Shown: piece after piece, positions 19,521-29,082 of the stretch | Numbering within the stretch: position 1 is the stretch's first letter | Layout of the letters: each line of letters opens with the position of its first letter | Assembly: GCA_963801505.1 (NCBI GenBank) | Contig: CAWDEY010000006.1 | Span: 1-51,024, forward strand | Origin: JAOUFP01 sp963801505 | GTDB lineage: Bacteria; Nitrospirota; Thermodesulfovibrionia; Thermodesulfovibrionales; UBA6898 | Direction of reading: 5' to 3' | Length of the DNA stretch: 51,024 bases | The notes under the pieces: model-generated | Database searches by the model: none | Told to the model about the DNA's origin: nothing | The model's input: the letters and a program-made list of their open reading frames with translations, nothing else | Program-made: the position numbers and the translations under genes

Positions 19521-20581
19521 ATGTGTGATTCATCGCAGGAGAATCATAACCCCGGAACAAAAAAACTGGCTGTTGCCGAAGCCGTCGGCACTGTCCTTGC
19601 CCATGACATAACAGAGATACGTCCTGGAGAGTTTAAGGGACGGGCCTTCAAGAAAGGACATATTATCAGGGAGGAAGATGTCTGCCATCTTCAAAGGCTC
19701 GGCAAGGAAAATCTCTTTGTGCTGAATATCGCAGACGACGAGATGCACGAAGACGACGCTGCATATGCCCTTGCACATGCTCTCATGGGTGAAGGCGTGA
19801 AGATAAAGGGAGAGCCAAAAGAGGGGAAGATAAATATCGTTGCTGAGACAGACGGCCTTCTTAAAATAAATAAAGACGCGCTCCTTGCGTTCAATATGCT
19901 TGGTGATGTCATGTGCGCGACGATCCACAGCAACACGATTGTGAGAAAAGGGCAGACAGTCGCAGGCACAAGGGCCATACCGCTGATTGTCAAAAAAGGA
20001 TATCGTAGAGGCAGCAGTGGCGATCGGCGAGCAGGCCGGGGGAATTATTCAGGTCAAGGCGATCAGAAAGCCGAAGGCCGGCGTGGTCATCACGGGAAAC
20101 GAGGTTTATTACGGCAGGATAAAGGATGCCTTTGCGCCGGTTATCAAAAACAAGATAGAGGCCATCGGCGGCGAAATCGTAGGCACATATTACGCTCCTG
20201 ATGATGAATCATTTATTGAGGACAGACTGAGGGAATTGATAAGTGCCGGAGCTGACTTGCTCATTACGACCGGCGGCATGTCTGTTGACCCTGATGATGT
20301 TACAAGGTTTGCGATAAGAAACCTTGGGGCAACTAACATCACTTATGGCTCTGCAGTGCTTCCAGGCGCAATGTTTCTTGTTGCTTACCTTGGCCCTATT
20401 CCAATCCTTGGCATCCCTGCCTGCGGAATGTATGCAAGGACTACGATCTTCGATTTAATCCTTCCAAGAGTCCTTGCCGGTGAAAAGGTCGGAGAGACGA
20501 GAGATTGCTGAACTCGGACATGGTGGGCTGTGCATGAAATGCGAGATATGCAAGTATCCTGTCTGTCCTTTTGGAAAGTAG
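19521..20581 (+). CDS. MoeA-like molybdopterin-binding protein, two frame breaks
   Basis: About 352 residues when GG at 19998-19999 and 20491-20492 are read as single G. Start follows GGAGG. It has the VLAHDITEIRPGEFKGRAFKKGH entry typical of this subfamily, then the MoaB/Mog-type MPT-binding fold (AGVVITGNEVYYGRI, DLLITTGGMSVDPDD, PGAMFLVAYLGPIPILGIPAC). The repaired tail REIAELGHGGLC-MKCEIC-KYPVCPFGK is a Cys cluster seen in the FDH-linked version, not in housekeeping MoeA. Probable role is molybdenum or tungsten cofactor insertion for FdhA. Confidence 0.82.
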
Positions 20582-20592
20582 TGGAGACTGAT

Positions 20593-21357
20593 ATGAAGAA
20601 GATATCGATTATTCAGCAGTGTTGATAGTATGTTTTTGCATCTCGGTAGGTCTTTCCCATGCCGAAACGGAGGATATTACGGTATCAGCGGCACTAGCCT
20701 GAAAAACGCGTTTGAGGAAATCGGCAGGCTGTATGAAGCAAGACAGTGCTAAGGCCTTGTAATTTTGGGGCTCGGGTGATCTCCGAAGCAGATAGCTGGT
20801 GGAGCGCCTGTGGATGTCTTTGCTTCTGCTGCGCAAAAGGACATGGATATGCTTGACGGCAGGGGCTCTTCTCTGGCAGCACGGGAGACTTTGCAGGCAA
20901 CTCTGTTGTTCTCTCGCGCGGGCACAGGGAAGGCTTTGAAAGCGGTTCGAAGATTTGAATACTGCTGCTGTGAAGGAAAATGCGGTCGGCAACCCGAAGA
21001 CCGTTCCTGCAGGCAGGTATGCGGAAGAGGTATTGGGTTATTACAAGCTGCTATCTGGAGTGATTAAGGACACGCTGATTTTCACTGAAAACGTCCGGCA
21101 GGCACTGGATTACGTCGCACGCGGAGAAGTTGACGCCGGAGTTGTTTATGCGACCGATGCAGCAGTCACGAGTCAAAGGATGTCAAACTAGATTGCCGCC
21201 ACTGCTTCCGAGGCAAGCCATAAGCCGGTAGTTTACCCCATGGCCGTGGTCAAGGGAGCAAAGAACGAGGCTTCGGCGAAGGCCTTCATCTCACTGGTGC
21301 AGTCACCTGAAGGCAGGAAAATACTTCAGAAATACGGGTTTAAACCTGTAAAATAAG
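20593..21357 (+). pseudogene. modA: Decayed molybdate-binding protein gene (modA)
   Basis: Fragments of ModA are recognisable in all three frames: a signal peptide (VLIVCFCISVGLSHA), LKNAFEEIGRLYEA, QIAGGAPVDVFASAAQKDMD, GNPKTVPAGRYAEEVLGYY, FTENVRQALDYVARGEVDAGVVYATDA and SHKPVVYPMAVVKGA. I count about eight frame changes plus an in-frame TAG at 21189-21191, several not at homopolymers. That is a much higher density than in neighbouring genes, so genuine decay is likely on top of base-calling error. Expected product: periplasmic molybdate receptor. Confidence 0.7.
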
Positions 21358-21363
21358 CTCATA

Positions 21364-22030
21364 ATGGATGAAGCAGTTTTATTTCCGATACGCCTATCTT
21401 TGCAGGTGGCTGTTGTGTCGACTGCGCTTATTGTGCTGACCGGAATACCTGTAGCGTACTTTCTCGCGCGAAAGGACTTCAGGGGCAGGGAACTTCTCGA
21501 TGTGGTCTGTACAATCCCTCTGGTGCTTCCTCCGACAGTTACTGGTTATTATCTGATCATCCTCTTTGGAAGAAACGGTATTATAGGAAAACATCTCTAC
21601 TGATTGACCGGGTGGAGCATCATGTTTACGTGGTATGCGGCAGTTCTCGCTTCTTATGTAGTGGCCCTGCCTTTATTGATAAAAACTGCAAGGTCGGCCA
21701 TCGAATCTGTCGACAGGAGTCTCATCAATGCCTCGTACACACTCGGACATTCTGAACTCGACACGGCGCTGAAAGTCGTCCTGCCCCTTGCCAGACGCGG
21801 TATTGTCGCCGGGACGGTCCTGTCCTTTGCCCGTGCCATGGGAGAATTCGGGGCGACGCTGATGCTCGCCGGGAACCTGCCGGGAAAAACAAACACAATG
21901 CCCATAGCGATATACAGCCTGGCCGGCAGCGGCGAATGGACCCAGGCCCATCTCATGGTCCTTCTCTTGACCGTTGCTGTCCGGCGTCTTCCTGTATGTT
22001 GCCAACAGGTATTCCAGGAGGATCATCTGA
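21364..22030 (+). pseudogene. modB: Molybdate ABC permease gene (modB) with in-frame stop and frameshift
   Basis: About 222 codons of a ModB permease: IRLSLQVAVVSTALIVLTGIPVAYFLAR, PLVLPPTVTGYYLI, then ELTGWS region and the EAA loop INASYTLGHSELDTALKVVLPLARRG, ending GEFGATLMLAGNLPGKTNTMPIAIYS. TGA at 21601-21603 lies in frame where the family has a Glu or Asp before LTGWSIMF. Reading TT at 21974-21975 as T restores a normal end (VFLYVANRYSRRII) and a TGATG junction with modC. Confidence 0.7.
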
Positions 22031-22327
22031 TGGGCCTGATGGTAAACCTTGCAGCAATCGCTCAGCGGGTTCAGTCTTGATATCGCATTGGGAAACCGGC
22101 GATGAACTAACTGTACCTTCGGATTTTCAGGCGCCGGCAAGTCCGTGACCCTGCGGATGATCGCCGGCCTCATGAGGCCTGACAAAGGAAGGGTGAGTCT
22201 GAATGATAAGGTATACTTTAGCAGTTCGACGAGTACGGACTGCCCGCCGCAGGAACGGCCTTTCGGTTATGTGTTTCAGGATTTAGCGCTCTTCCCGCAC
22301 ATGACCGTTATCCGCAACATTCTTTAG
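22030..22327 (+). pseudogene. modC: Truncated molybdate ABC ATPase gene (modC)
   Basis: Starts at the TGATG overlap with modB. Frames must be switched three times in the first 110 bases to read QQSLSGFSLDIAL, then the Walker A FSGAGKSVTLRMIAGL and the Q-loop PFGYVFQDLALFPHMTVIRNIL. It then stops, with no ABC signature or Walker B; roughly two thirds of a normal ModC is missing. The next gene, on the other strand, begins inside its last 20 bases, so a rearrangement or mis-join at about 22320 removed the rest. Confidence 0.75.
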
Positions 22328-22756
22328 CAAAATTTCTAAGACATTCATGAATAACCCTGAAACACTCCCGGTATTCCCTAAGACTGCAGCCATAAGGATC
22401 GGAAATGCTCTTCACTATTTTATCGCTGTTGGAAAAATCAGCCAGATTATAGACCTTTTCATATATTGAACTAGCAATGGAAAGCACCCACTCTGCGTGG
22501 GCGGGCTCCATGCATAAGATCATATCGCTATTGCTTATGAGCACGCTATCAAGGGGCCGGGCGCTGTGACAGGTTATATCTATCCCTTTTTCCTGAGACG
22601 CAAGGATCGCGAACTCCGTGGCAGGATTCCCGGCAACGGCATGAGTCCCTGCTGATGAAACTGTCATAAATGGATCAGCTTGAAAGATCGCGCGGAGTAT
22701 TCCCTCAGCCATGGGACTGCGGCATATATTCCCGTGCATATAGTCAGGACCCTCAT
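22308..22756 (-). CDS. Low-molecular-weight protein tyrosine phosphatase / arsenate-reductase-like, frame broken
   Basis: About 149 residues. Adding one base to the pair at 22739-22740 joins MRVLTICTG to NICRSPMAEGIL, restoring the active-site P-loop CxxxxxRS; without this the nucleophilic Cys is lost. The C-terminal DPYGCSLREY carries the general-acid Asp of the family. Start at 22756 is chosen from the restored N-terminus. It could dephosphorylate tyrosine-phosphorylated polysaccharide kinases or act on other phosphoesters. It is not clearly linked to the neighbours. Confidence 0.75.
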
Positions 22757-22886
22757 TTTCTTCTTATGCGGCATATCACAAATTGAATTTCGTAAAGCCC
22801 TTCAACCGGTTTATTGCTTAATTTTTTCTCAGGGTATAGAGAACAAATCAGCTGTTTCCGCGAGAATGGGGCTTTAGTCCTGACCA

Positions 22887-24963
22887 CTAAACCTTGAATT
22901 TTTCCAGTTCAGCCAGAAGACTCATCGCCTCTTCTTTCAAGGAAGTGATTACGGAATTCATACTGTGCGCTGAACCCGTCAGCTTATTGGTCGCATTGCG
23001 GATCATTTCCAACGGACTGGACGATATCTACACTCTTTTCCTTCTGTTTCGCTGTAGCATTTGCTATCTGGGATGCCTGCTGGGTCACATTTTCGATAAC
23101 TCCGGCGATTTGCCTGCTTCCGCTTCTTTGCTCAGCTGTTGATGTTTTTACCTGATATGATATATCTTTTATCCTCTCGGTTGATTCAATAATCAACTGG
23201 CTCCCCTTGTTCTGCTCTTTTATCGCACGTGAAATGTTTTCTGTCTGTAATTTAGTGTTCTCCATATCTTTGGTTATCTGTTTTATTACATGAGTTTGTT
23301 CAGCAGTCGCCCTCTGTATGGCTTTTGCCATGTCAGCTGATTCCCTGGAACTTCCAACAATATCCTGCAGGGCGTTATTGACATCCCTTACAAGTGTCAG
23401 CCCCTTGTCTACTGTCTGAATGCCTTCTCCCGCCATTTTGATACTTGATTTTGTATCATCCTGCACGGATTTTATCAACCCTGCTATCTCACTTGTAGAA
23501 AATGAAGTCCGTTCGGCGAGACTTTTTATTTCATCAGCAACCACAGCAAAGCCTTTGCCGTGCTCGCCGGCCTTTGAAGCAAGGATGGCAGCATTGATTG
23601 CCAGCAGGTTGGTCTGGTCGGCAACATCATCTATAACATTCACTATTTTACCGATATCATTTGCCCTCTTACCGAGCATATTGATAATTTCCGAAAGTGA
23701 GGTCACACTGCTTTTAATGTTCTCCATTCCAGTCACGGCTGCGTTGGCCGCCTTAATGCCCTTCTCAGAGGCGTCAGTTGTCACAGCTTCAGCAAGCTTG
23801 ACAGAATCATCCGCACTGCGTTCTATATCCAGGGTGGTTGCGTTGACCTCTTCAATGGAAGCGGCTATCGCCTCGGAAGACTCTACCAAAGTCTCCAGGC
23901 TGTCCGATATCTCTTTGATGATCGCTACCATTTCCTCTATCGAAGAAGCGGTTTCATGGGCAGTTTCACTGAATATATTTGCGTTTTCCGCTATCATCTC
24001 TATGGATGTGGTCATCTCAGATATTGCGGAGGCGGCATTGCCGGCAGAGTCGGAAAGGCTCTCTGAACTCGTTGCCACTTTTGATATGGAACCATCCATC
24101 TCCCCTATCGCCGATGCTGTATTGTCTATTGCCTGCTTTTGTACATCAGTTGCTGACAATACTCCCTGCGACGACACAACGATATTCTCAGTCACTTTTG
24201 TGACACTGTGAGTAATATTTCTGATTTTCGAAATCATATCCTGTAAATTATAAGACATCCTGTTGATAGCTTCCCCAAGCGCTGCCACCTCGTCTTTGCC
24301 TGCGATATCAATGGTATACGTAAGGTCTCCGGAGGCTATCCTGTCAGCTGCTTTCTCCATGGTCATTATCGGCCGGACTATAAACTTGGATATGGATGCG
24401 TATATAAGCGCGACTGACAGTATAAAGCAAAGAGAAGATATACCCAGTGCCCAAAAGAGCAGTATATAAACCTGGGAATTGATGGCCTTTAGCTCAACCC
24501 CTATACGCACAACACCCTGAATATCGCCCACCGCATTTACCAGAGGGAAAGAAAGATCATAATATGAATCAACAGTTTGAGTAAGAGAGACCGCAGAAGA
24601 AACAGCCTTCATGGATGCAGCGTCTTTGAGTTCCTGACCCACTTTGGAGACATCATTATGAAACAATATCTTTCCGTCTTTATTAACAACCATGGCGTAT
24701 CCGATTGCCTTGTCCCTGGCTACAAGATCTGCCATTTTTTCGTTCACACCCTCCAATGATTCTATAGAAACGCCCAGGTCCAGGACCTTCGAAAGCTCTT
24801 TCTGTATGCTTTCGCCAACAGTTTGGGTCTTGGAAAGTATCGCATTTCTGTATTTCGTAGAAGCCACAAACGTAAGGACTCCGGTATTAATAGCAATGAT
24901 AAAAAATAGAATGACCGCGACGATGAGAGTGGATTTTTTCTGTAAATTCGTGCCGGCCTTCAT
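22887..24963 (-). CDS. Methyl-accepting chemotaxis protein with periplasmic Cache-type sensor
   Basis: About 692 residues; TTT at 23006-23008 must be read as TT to keep the last 30 codons (the frame otherwise ends at 22984). TM1 is at residues 11-32, a periplasmic Cache-like domain at 33-165 (YAMVVNKDGKILFHND), TM2 at 166-190, HAMP at 190-245 and a long signalling coiled coil to the end. The tip reads DQTNLLAINAAILASKAGEHGKGFAVVADEI (split here: DQTNLLAINAAI then LASKAGEHGKGF), with L replacing the near-invariant Glu of IEAAR. Its start overlaps the stop of the binding-protein gene as ATGA, so the two are translationally coupled. Confidence 0.9.
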
Positions 24964-25895
24964 TTTATGACCTTTGTTGCCGCACTCAAAAGGTCAAAAG
25001 GTATTTTCAGGCCCATATCATTGGCCTCTTTTATATTTATTATCATATCTATCTTCTTTGGCTGTACTACTGGCAAAGAGGAGGGTTTCGCCCCTTTGAG
25101 GATCTTCGCTACCCGTTCTGCAGCCTCTCTGCCTTGTTCAGCAGGATTTGCTGCTATGGTCAGCATTATGCCGTTGTTTTCACCGCCCCCTATTGTTGTA
25201 GCTGTCGGTATTTTTGCCTTGCGTGCCGTGCCTATTATATTATTCACACAGTGCATGGCTGCGCAGCCAGTAGTTAAAAAGAGCGCCTCGACATTCCTGA
25301 TCTTGGAGACATCTTCTGTCTTCTTGAAATTAATCTTTGAAGAAGTGAACCCAAAATTGCCCTCGAGCTGTTTGACCTCATTAGCCTGCAACACCGTGTC
25401 CTTTTCAGCGTCACTGTAAACAACGCCCAGGGTCGAAAATTTGGCAATGCTCTTTAAATTTTTGATCAATGTTGCAACAGAAACCTTCGAGCTTATCCCT
25501 GTAGTATTTTTCCCGTTTATTCCTATAGCCCTCGGATCATATACACCTGCAAAGACAATAGGTATATCCGAGGTCTCACTCATTACAGCAAAAGTAGCAG
25601 GGGCCCCATATGAAACAATAATGTCCGAACCAACTGCAACCAGCTTTCTGGCCGAATTCGTCCATGACATTGCCTCAGGGTTAGGAGTCTGGGTCACGAT
25701 CTCAACGCGTCCCGGCCCGAATCCCTCGGAAGCCAGACTTTCCATAAAGGCCTTATGGACCTCCTTGTAATACGGTATGCTGCCTGTCAAAATCACACCT
25801 ATTGTTTTTTCCGCAGCAAAGGCAGGGATGCTGACCAAAATGCATCCGGCCAGGATCAACATACTAAATATATTCCTGAATCTATTCATTTTCAT
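24960..25895 (-). CDS. Orphan ABC-type periplasmic binding protein (PF04392 family)
   Basis: 311 residues with a signal peptide (residues 5-27, ending AFAAE). Two-lobed type I binding-protein fold: IGVILTGSIPYYKEVHKAF, SWTNSARKLVAVGSDIIVSYGAP, DIPIVFAGVYDPRAIG, GVVYSDAEKDTVLQ and a final hinge region. It is the ABC substrate-binding family of the TrpX type (amino acid or small ligands). No permease or ATPase is nearby; instead it sits 9 bases after the porin gene and overlaps a chemoreceptor, which suggests it presents ligand to that receptor. Confidence 0.82.
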   Translation of the reverse strand: MKMNRFRNIFSMLILAGCILVSIPAFAAEKTIGVILTGSIPYYKEVHKAFMESLASEGFGPGRVEIVTQTPNPEAMSWTNSARKLVAVGSDIIVSYGAPATFAVMSETSDIPIVFAGVYDPRAIGINGKNTTGISSKVSVATLIKNLKSIAKFSTLGVVYSDAEKDTVLQANEVKQLEGNFGFTSSKINFKKTEDVSKIRNVEALFLTTGCAAMHCVNNIIGTARKAKIPTATTIGGGENNGIMLTIAANPAEQGREAAERVAKILKGAKPSSLPVVQPKKIDMIINIKEANDMGLKIPFDLLSAATKVIK

Positions 25896-25904
25896 TGTCC
25901 TACT

Positions 25905-27881
25905 TTACCATTTCTTTGAAATCGTCAGCAATATTATGCTCACCCTGCCGTCTTCGATGTCGTTGTATGGGTTCTTCAGCAGATCTTTTAACGTGCGGTA
26001 CCGGTACTGGAGGCCAGTTGAAAAGCCGCCTTTGAATTGATACTCACCTGATGCAGAATACTCTGTTTCTCTTGTCTTGAGATCAGAGAAAACGGGTATG
26101 TCCTGCAAATTTGAAGCTGAGGCAGAAAACATGCCCTGGCTTATTGTATGATTAAACCCGGCGTCCAGGCTGATAAAGCTTTTCGGACAGTAATGCACAG
26201 CAAAGGAATAAGTACGGGCTGTTGTTTTATAGGGCTGACGGTCCCAGTATGCAGAGTCATCCGGGGAAAGTCTGATGTCCTGCAGTATCCTGCTATGTAT
26301 ATAAGCATAACTTGCTGTTACAGAAAGGTCTTTCAAAAGGACATAGGACACTGTCCCGATTATCCTGTCATCATTGACCTTCCTGTTATCAGCGGTTTCA
26401 ACCTCTCCAGTATCATAATTGACGAAATCCACGGAGTCCCTCTTCTCCCCTTTTACAGCGTAGCTTATATAGGTATTCAGACCTGGTAATGGCAGCCATG
26501 AGAGTGTCAGCAGCCCTTCATCGGAATGATCAGGCTCCATATTGGTTGCTGGATTATTGATATCCTTGTGGATATATTTTGCCCTGAGCTTCAGCCCTGC
26601 CATGATTCTTACATCACCGTACAAAGAAAGCTTCTGCCTCTGGGTAGAATCCGGAATTGTATACCAGTCATTCACGTCATTTCTGCGGATATCCTCATAC
26701 GTATAGTCTGCCTTTAGCATAACACCCTTGAGAGGCCTGTAACGCGCTATTCCAGTGACGGAATCACTGACTGAGGAAATAGAATCTCTTACAGCGTATG
26801 AATATTTGCTAAGATCAGTCAGATTCTGGACCGTGACAGAATCGGGGTTGTCGATGTCTCGTTCCTGGTGCCGGTATTTCAGATAAAAGGTCAGCCTTGT
26901 CACCGGCATCCATGTTATATCACCGGCAGCAAACAAATAAGAAGCCTTCGCCCCACTGTCCCTGTTTTCTTTGTCTGTTGTTGACAATGTTGTGCTGGCA
27001 ACAAGCCCTCCAGTATATGAGGTGTGCAGCTTAAGGGTATTGGTCGAACTTTTCAGTTCAGGTATACGATTATGAAAATAATCACCTGCTGTCCTTGAGG
27101 GATCGCCTGCGGTAGCATCAAACCTGTCTACTAAGACCTTGTCTCCGCTCACATCAAACCTCTTTTCACTGTGAGAGAAATCAGCCTCTACAGGGCCAAG
27201 ATGGCTATTTGCCCCGACAGTATATACGCTGGTAAGCCAATCAATATCTCTTCCGTCTGATGTCCTTGTATTTTTAGTGCGGTCCAGAAACTGATGATAA
27301 AACCTCTGCTCAGCCGTACCGTCCTTTTCGACAAAATTTCCTTCAAAATAGAGATGAGCCGGAAAATCAGGTGCCTTGAAACGCAGGAGGACGTTGCTTA
27401 TTCCGACTTTAATTCCGTATTTTCCATCCGGGTCCATATTGTCTACTAAAGAAGGAGGCGGGGAAAACTTAAAGAGTCTTATATTGTCGAGGTTATGGAA
27501 GAGCGTTGAATTCACAGCCCTCAAGAGGACCAGGTCTTTATAGGCATAGGAAATATCGCCATAGTAGTCCTTGCTGTTTTTTATATCAAGATCAATGTGC
27601 AACCGGTGGTCCAACGTAACCGTACGCAATTCTCCCCCGAGGACAATGGAATTATGAAGATAATCGTATTCTGCTGCCTGGCTAGAGCCGTTGAGATGGA
27701 CATAACGGTATCCCCCGGTCAGCGAGATTACCGGCTTGATGTCGGGGAAAACATAGCTTTCTACCGGCTCTGACTCGACCTGTTCAGTATCAGGAGAAGG
27801 CGCCGGCTCTGTTTCCTGCGCATATGCTCCTGAGACGCATAATCCGACTATGAGTAATAACAGTATAGTTATTTTCTTCAT
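25905..27881 (-). CDS. MtrB/PioB-like outer-membrane beta-barrel of a porin-cytochrome conduit
   Basis: 658 residues. ATG 27881 is used; GGAGGGAG lies 3-10 bases upstream. Signal peptide (residues 1-22, ending SGAYA). The mature protein alternates polar and aromatic residues in many strands (for example LKLRAKYIHKD, SFAVHYCPKSFISLD) and ends in an aromatic, SIILLTISKKW, the signal for outer-membrane barrel insertion. It lacks the N-terminal CxxC found in Shewanella MtrB. It follows the decahaem gene by 12 bases, the arrangement of MtrAB/PioAB, where the barrel sheaths the cytochrome. Confidence 0.82.
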   Translation of the reverse strand: MKKITILLLLIVGLCVSGAYAQETEPAPSPDTEQVESEPVESYVFPDIKPVISLTGGYRYVHLNGSSQAAEYDYLHNSIVLGGELRTVTLDHRLHIDLDIKNSKDYYGDISYAYKDLVLLRAVNSTLFHNLDNIRLFKFSPPPSLVDNMDPDGKYGIKVGISNVLLRFKAPDFPAHLYFEGNFVEKDGTAEQRFYHQFLDRTKNTRTSDGRDIDWLTSVYTVGANSHLGPVEADFSHSEKRFDVSGDKVLVDRFDATAGDPSRTAGDYFHNRIPELKSSTNTLKLHTSYTGGLVASTTLSTTDKENRDSGAKASYLFAAGDITWMPVTRLTFYLKYRHQERDIDNPDSVTVQNLTDLSKYSYAVRDSISSVSDSVTGIARYRPLKGVMLKADYTYEDIRRNDVNDWYTIPDSTQRQKLSLYGDVRIMAGLKLRAKYIHKDINNPATNMEPDHSDEGLLTLSWLPLPGLNTYISYAVKGEKRDSVDFVNYDTGEVETADNRKVNDDRIIGTVSYVLLKDLSVTASYAYIHSRILQDIRLSPDDSAYWDRQPYKTTARTYSFAVHYCPKSFISLDAGFNHTISQGMFSASASNLQDIPVFSDLKTRETEYSASGEYQFKGGFSTGLQYRYRTLKDLLKNPYNDIEDGRVSIILLTISKKW

Positions 27882-27893
27882 CACTCCCTCCTC

Positions 27894-28883
27894 TTAATCA
27901 GTGAATCTGCCACGGCCGCTTCTTGAAGGGATATCTGTCCCGTGTATAGTCGGATGGCAGTCAGTACATCTGGTATAGAATTTCCCTCTATCGGCTACAG
28001 TCGTGGGAGTATGCGGGATATGGCATTGCATGCACAGGAAAGGCACTGCCACCTTTAGCATATTATTGTTCACGGAACCATGCGGACTATGGCAGCCGAG
28101 ACAGTCCTCGTTATTTTCCGCGTGCTCATAGATAAATGGACCATCCTTGTCGGCATGGCACTGGGTGCAGACCTCCTTTACTGTTGGCTTTCTGAGCAAA
28201 TAGTCATTCGGGGTCCCATGAGGCTCATGACAACTGGTGCAAAAAATCTTTTTTTCGTGCATGGGGTGGTGGCTCGGCATAGCGAACTCTGCCTGGACTT
28301 CCTGGTGGCAGCGTTCGCACATGTTCTCCATGTCGCTTCGCCTTACTGTCAGATCAGGTCCCGTGTGGACATTATGGCACTCGAAGCAGGACACATCAGA
28401 AATAGCATGTGTTCCGGCATTCCAGTTATGAAGATTAAAATTCACTGATGACGTATGACATTTGAGGCATATCAGGGACTGTGCAGGGGCGGGGAGTCTT
28501 TTCAGATCAATCAGTGTTTTGTAATCGCAGGTAGTCTGCTTTCCCTGCTTCGCATCCTCTTCAACCTTCGCAGGGGTAAGTCCCTCTACAGCAAGGCTTC
28601 CGGGGCCATGGCAGGATTCGCAGTCTACAAGCGGCATCCCGGATTTCTTTGATAGCTGCCCCCCCATAGTACTGGCGTCAAAATCCTGCTTTAGCTTGTC
28701 GTGGTAATGGCAGGCAGACAGGCAATTTCGTGTCCCGATATAATTGGCATCAAGACGACCGACAATCATGCGTTCATATTCCTTGATAGGAAAGATCGCC
28801 TTAGAAGCTTTGAGCGACTCACAGCCTGAGAAAACTATGCTTGTGATGGCAAAAACATAGAGGACTTTCTTAAAGAAATCCAT
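27894..28883 (-). CDS. DmsE/MtrA-like decahaem c-type cytochrome, lipoprotein
   Basis: 329 residues. ATG 28883 is chosen: AGGAGGT is just upstream and the following segment is a lipoprotein signal (ITSIVFSGC), whereas a longer in-frame start would add 43 unsupported residues. Nine CXXCH motifs are present (CESCH, CLKCH, CFECH, CERCH, CTSCH, CTQCH, CLGCH, CMQCH, CTDCH), plus an N-terminal CLSACH with three intervening residues, giving ten potential haems. The family spans or fills an outer-membrane barrel and moves electrons between periplasm and cell surface. First gene of a four-gene operon with the barrel, a binding protein and a chemoreceptor. Confidence 0.9.
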   Translation of the reverse strand: MDFFKKVLYVFAITSIVFSGCESLKASKAIFPIKEYERMIVGRLDANYIGTRNCLSACHYHDKLKQDFDASTMGGQLSKKSGMPLVDCESCHGPGSLAVEGLTPAKVEEDAKQGKQTTCDYKTLIDLKRLPAPAQSLICLKCHTSSVNFNLHNWNAGTHAISDVSCFECHNVHTGPDLTVRRSDMENMCERCHQEVQAEFAMPSHHPMHEKKIFCTSCHEPHGTPNDYLLRKPTVKEVCTQCHADKDGPFIYEHAENNEDCLGCHSPHGSVNNNMLKVAVPFLCMQCHIPHTPTTVADRGKFYTRCTDCHPTIHGTDIPSRSGRGRFTD

Positions 28884-29082
28884 ACTTACCTCCTTGTCCA
28901 GATTTATAAATGTTATTATTTTCCGCTGTATAGGACTTTTTTTGACCCTCTTGAAAAGTTTATTCTTAAAATACGGTAATTTTTTAATTAAAAAATAATA
29001 TGGGTAATTCAAAAATATGTCAATACTTTAATGCATCAACATTTGTAAATAGACGGACTGCAACGTTATAATATTGCAATCA

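Noticed and set aside
21601..21603. In-frame TGA in modB as selenocysteine
   Set aside because: The family has Glu or Asp here, there is no GU-loop hairpin downstream, and the whole mod locus is damaged.
23420..24211. Long plus-strand frame (about 260 codons) opposite the chemoreceptor
   Set aside because: Shadow of the Ser/Ala/Glu-rich coiled-coil gene; the protein is low complexity with no start signal.
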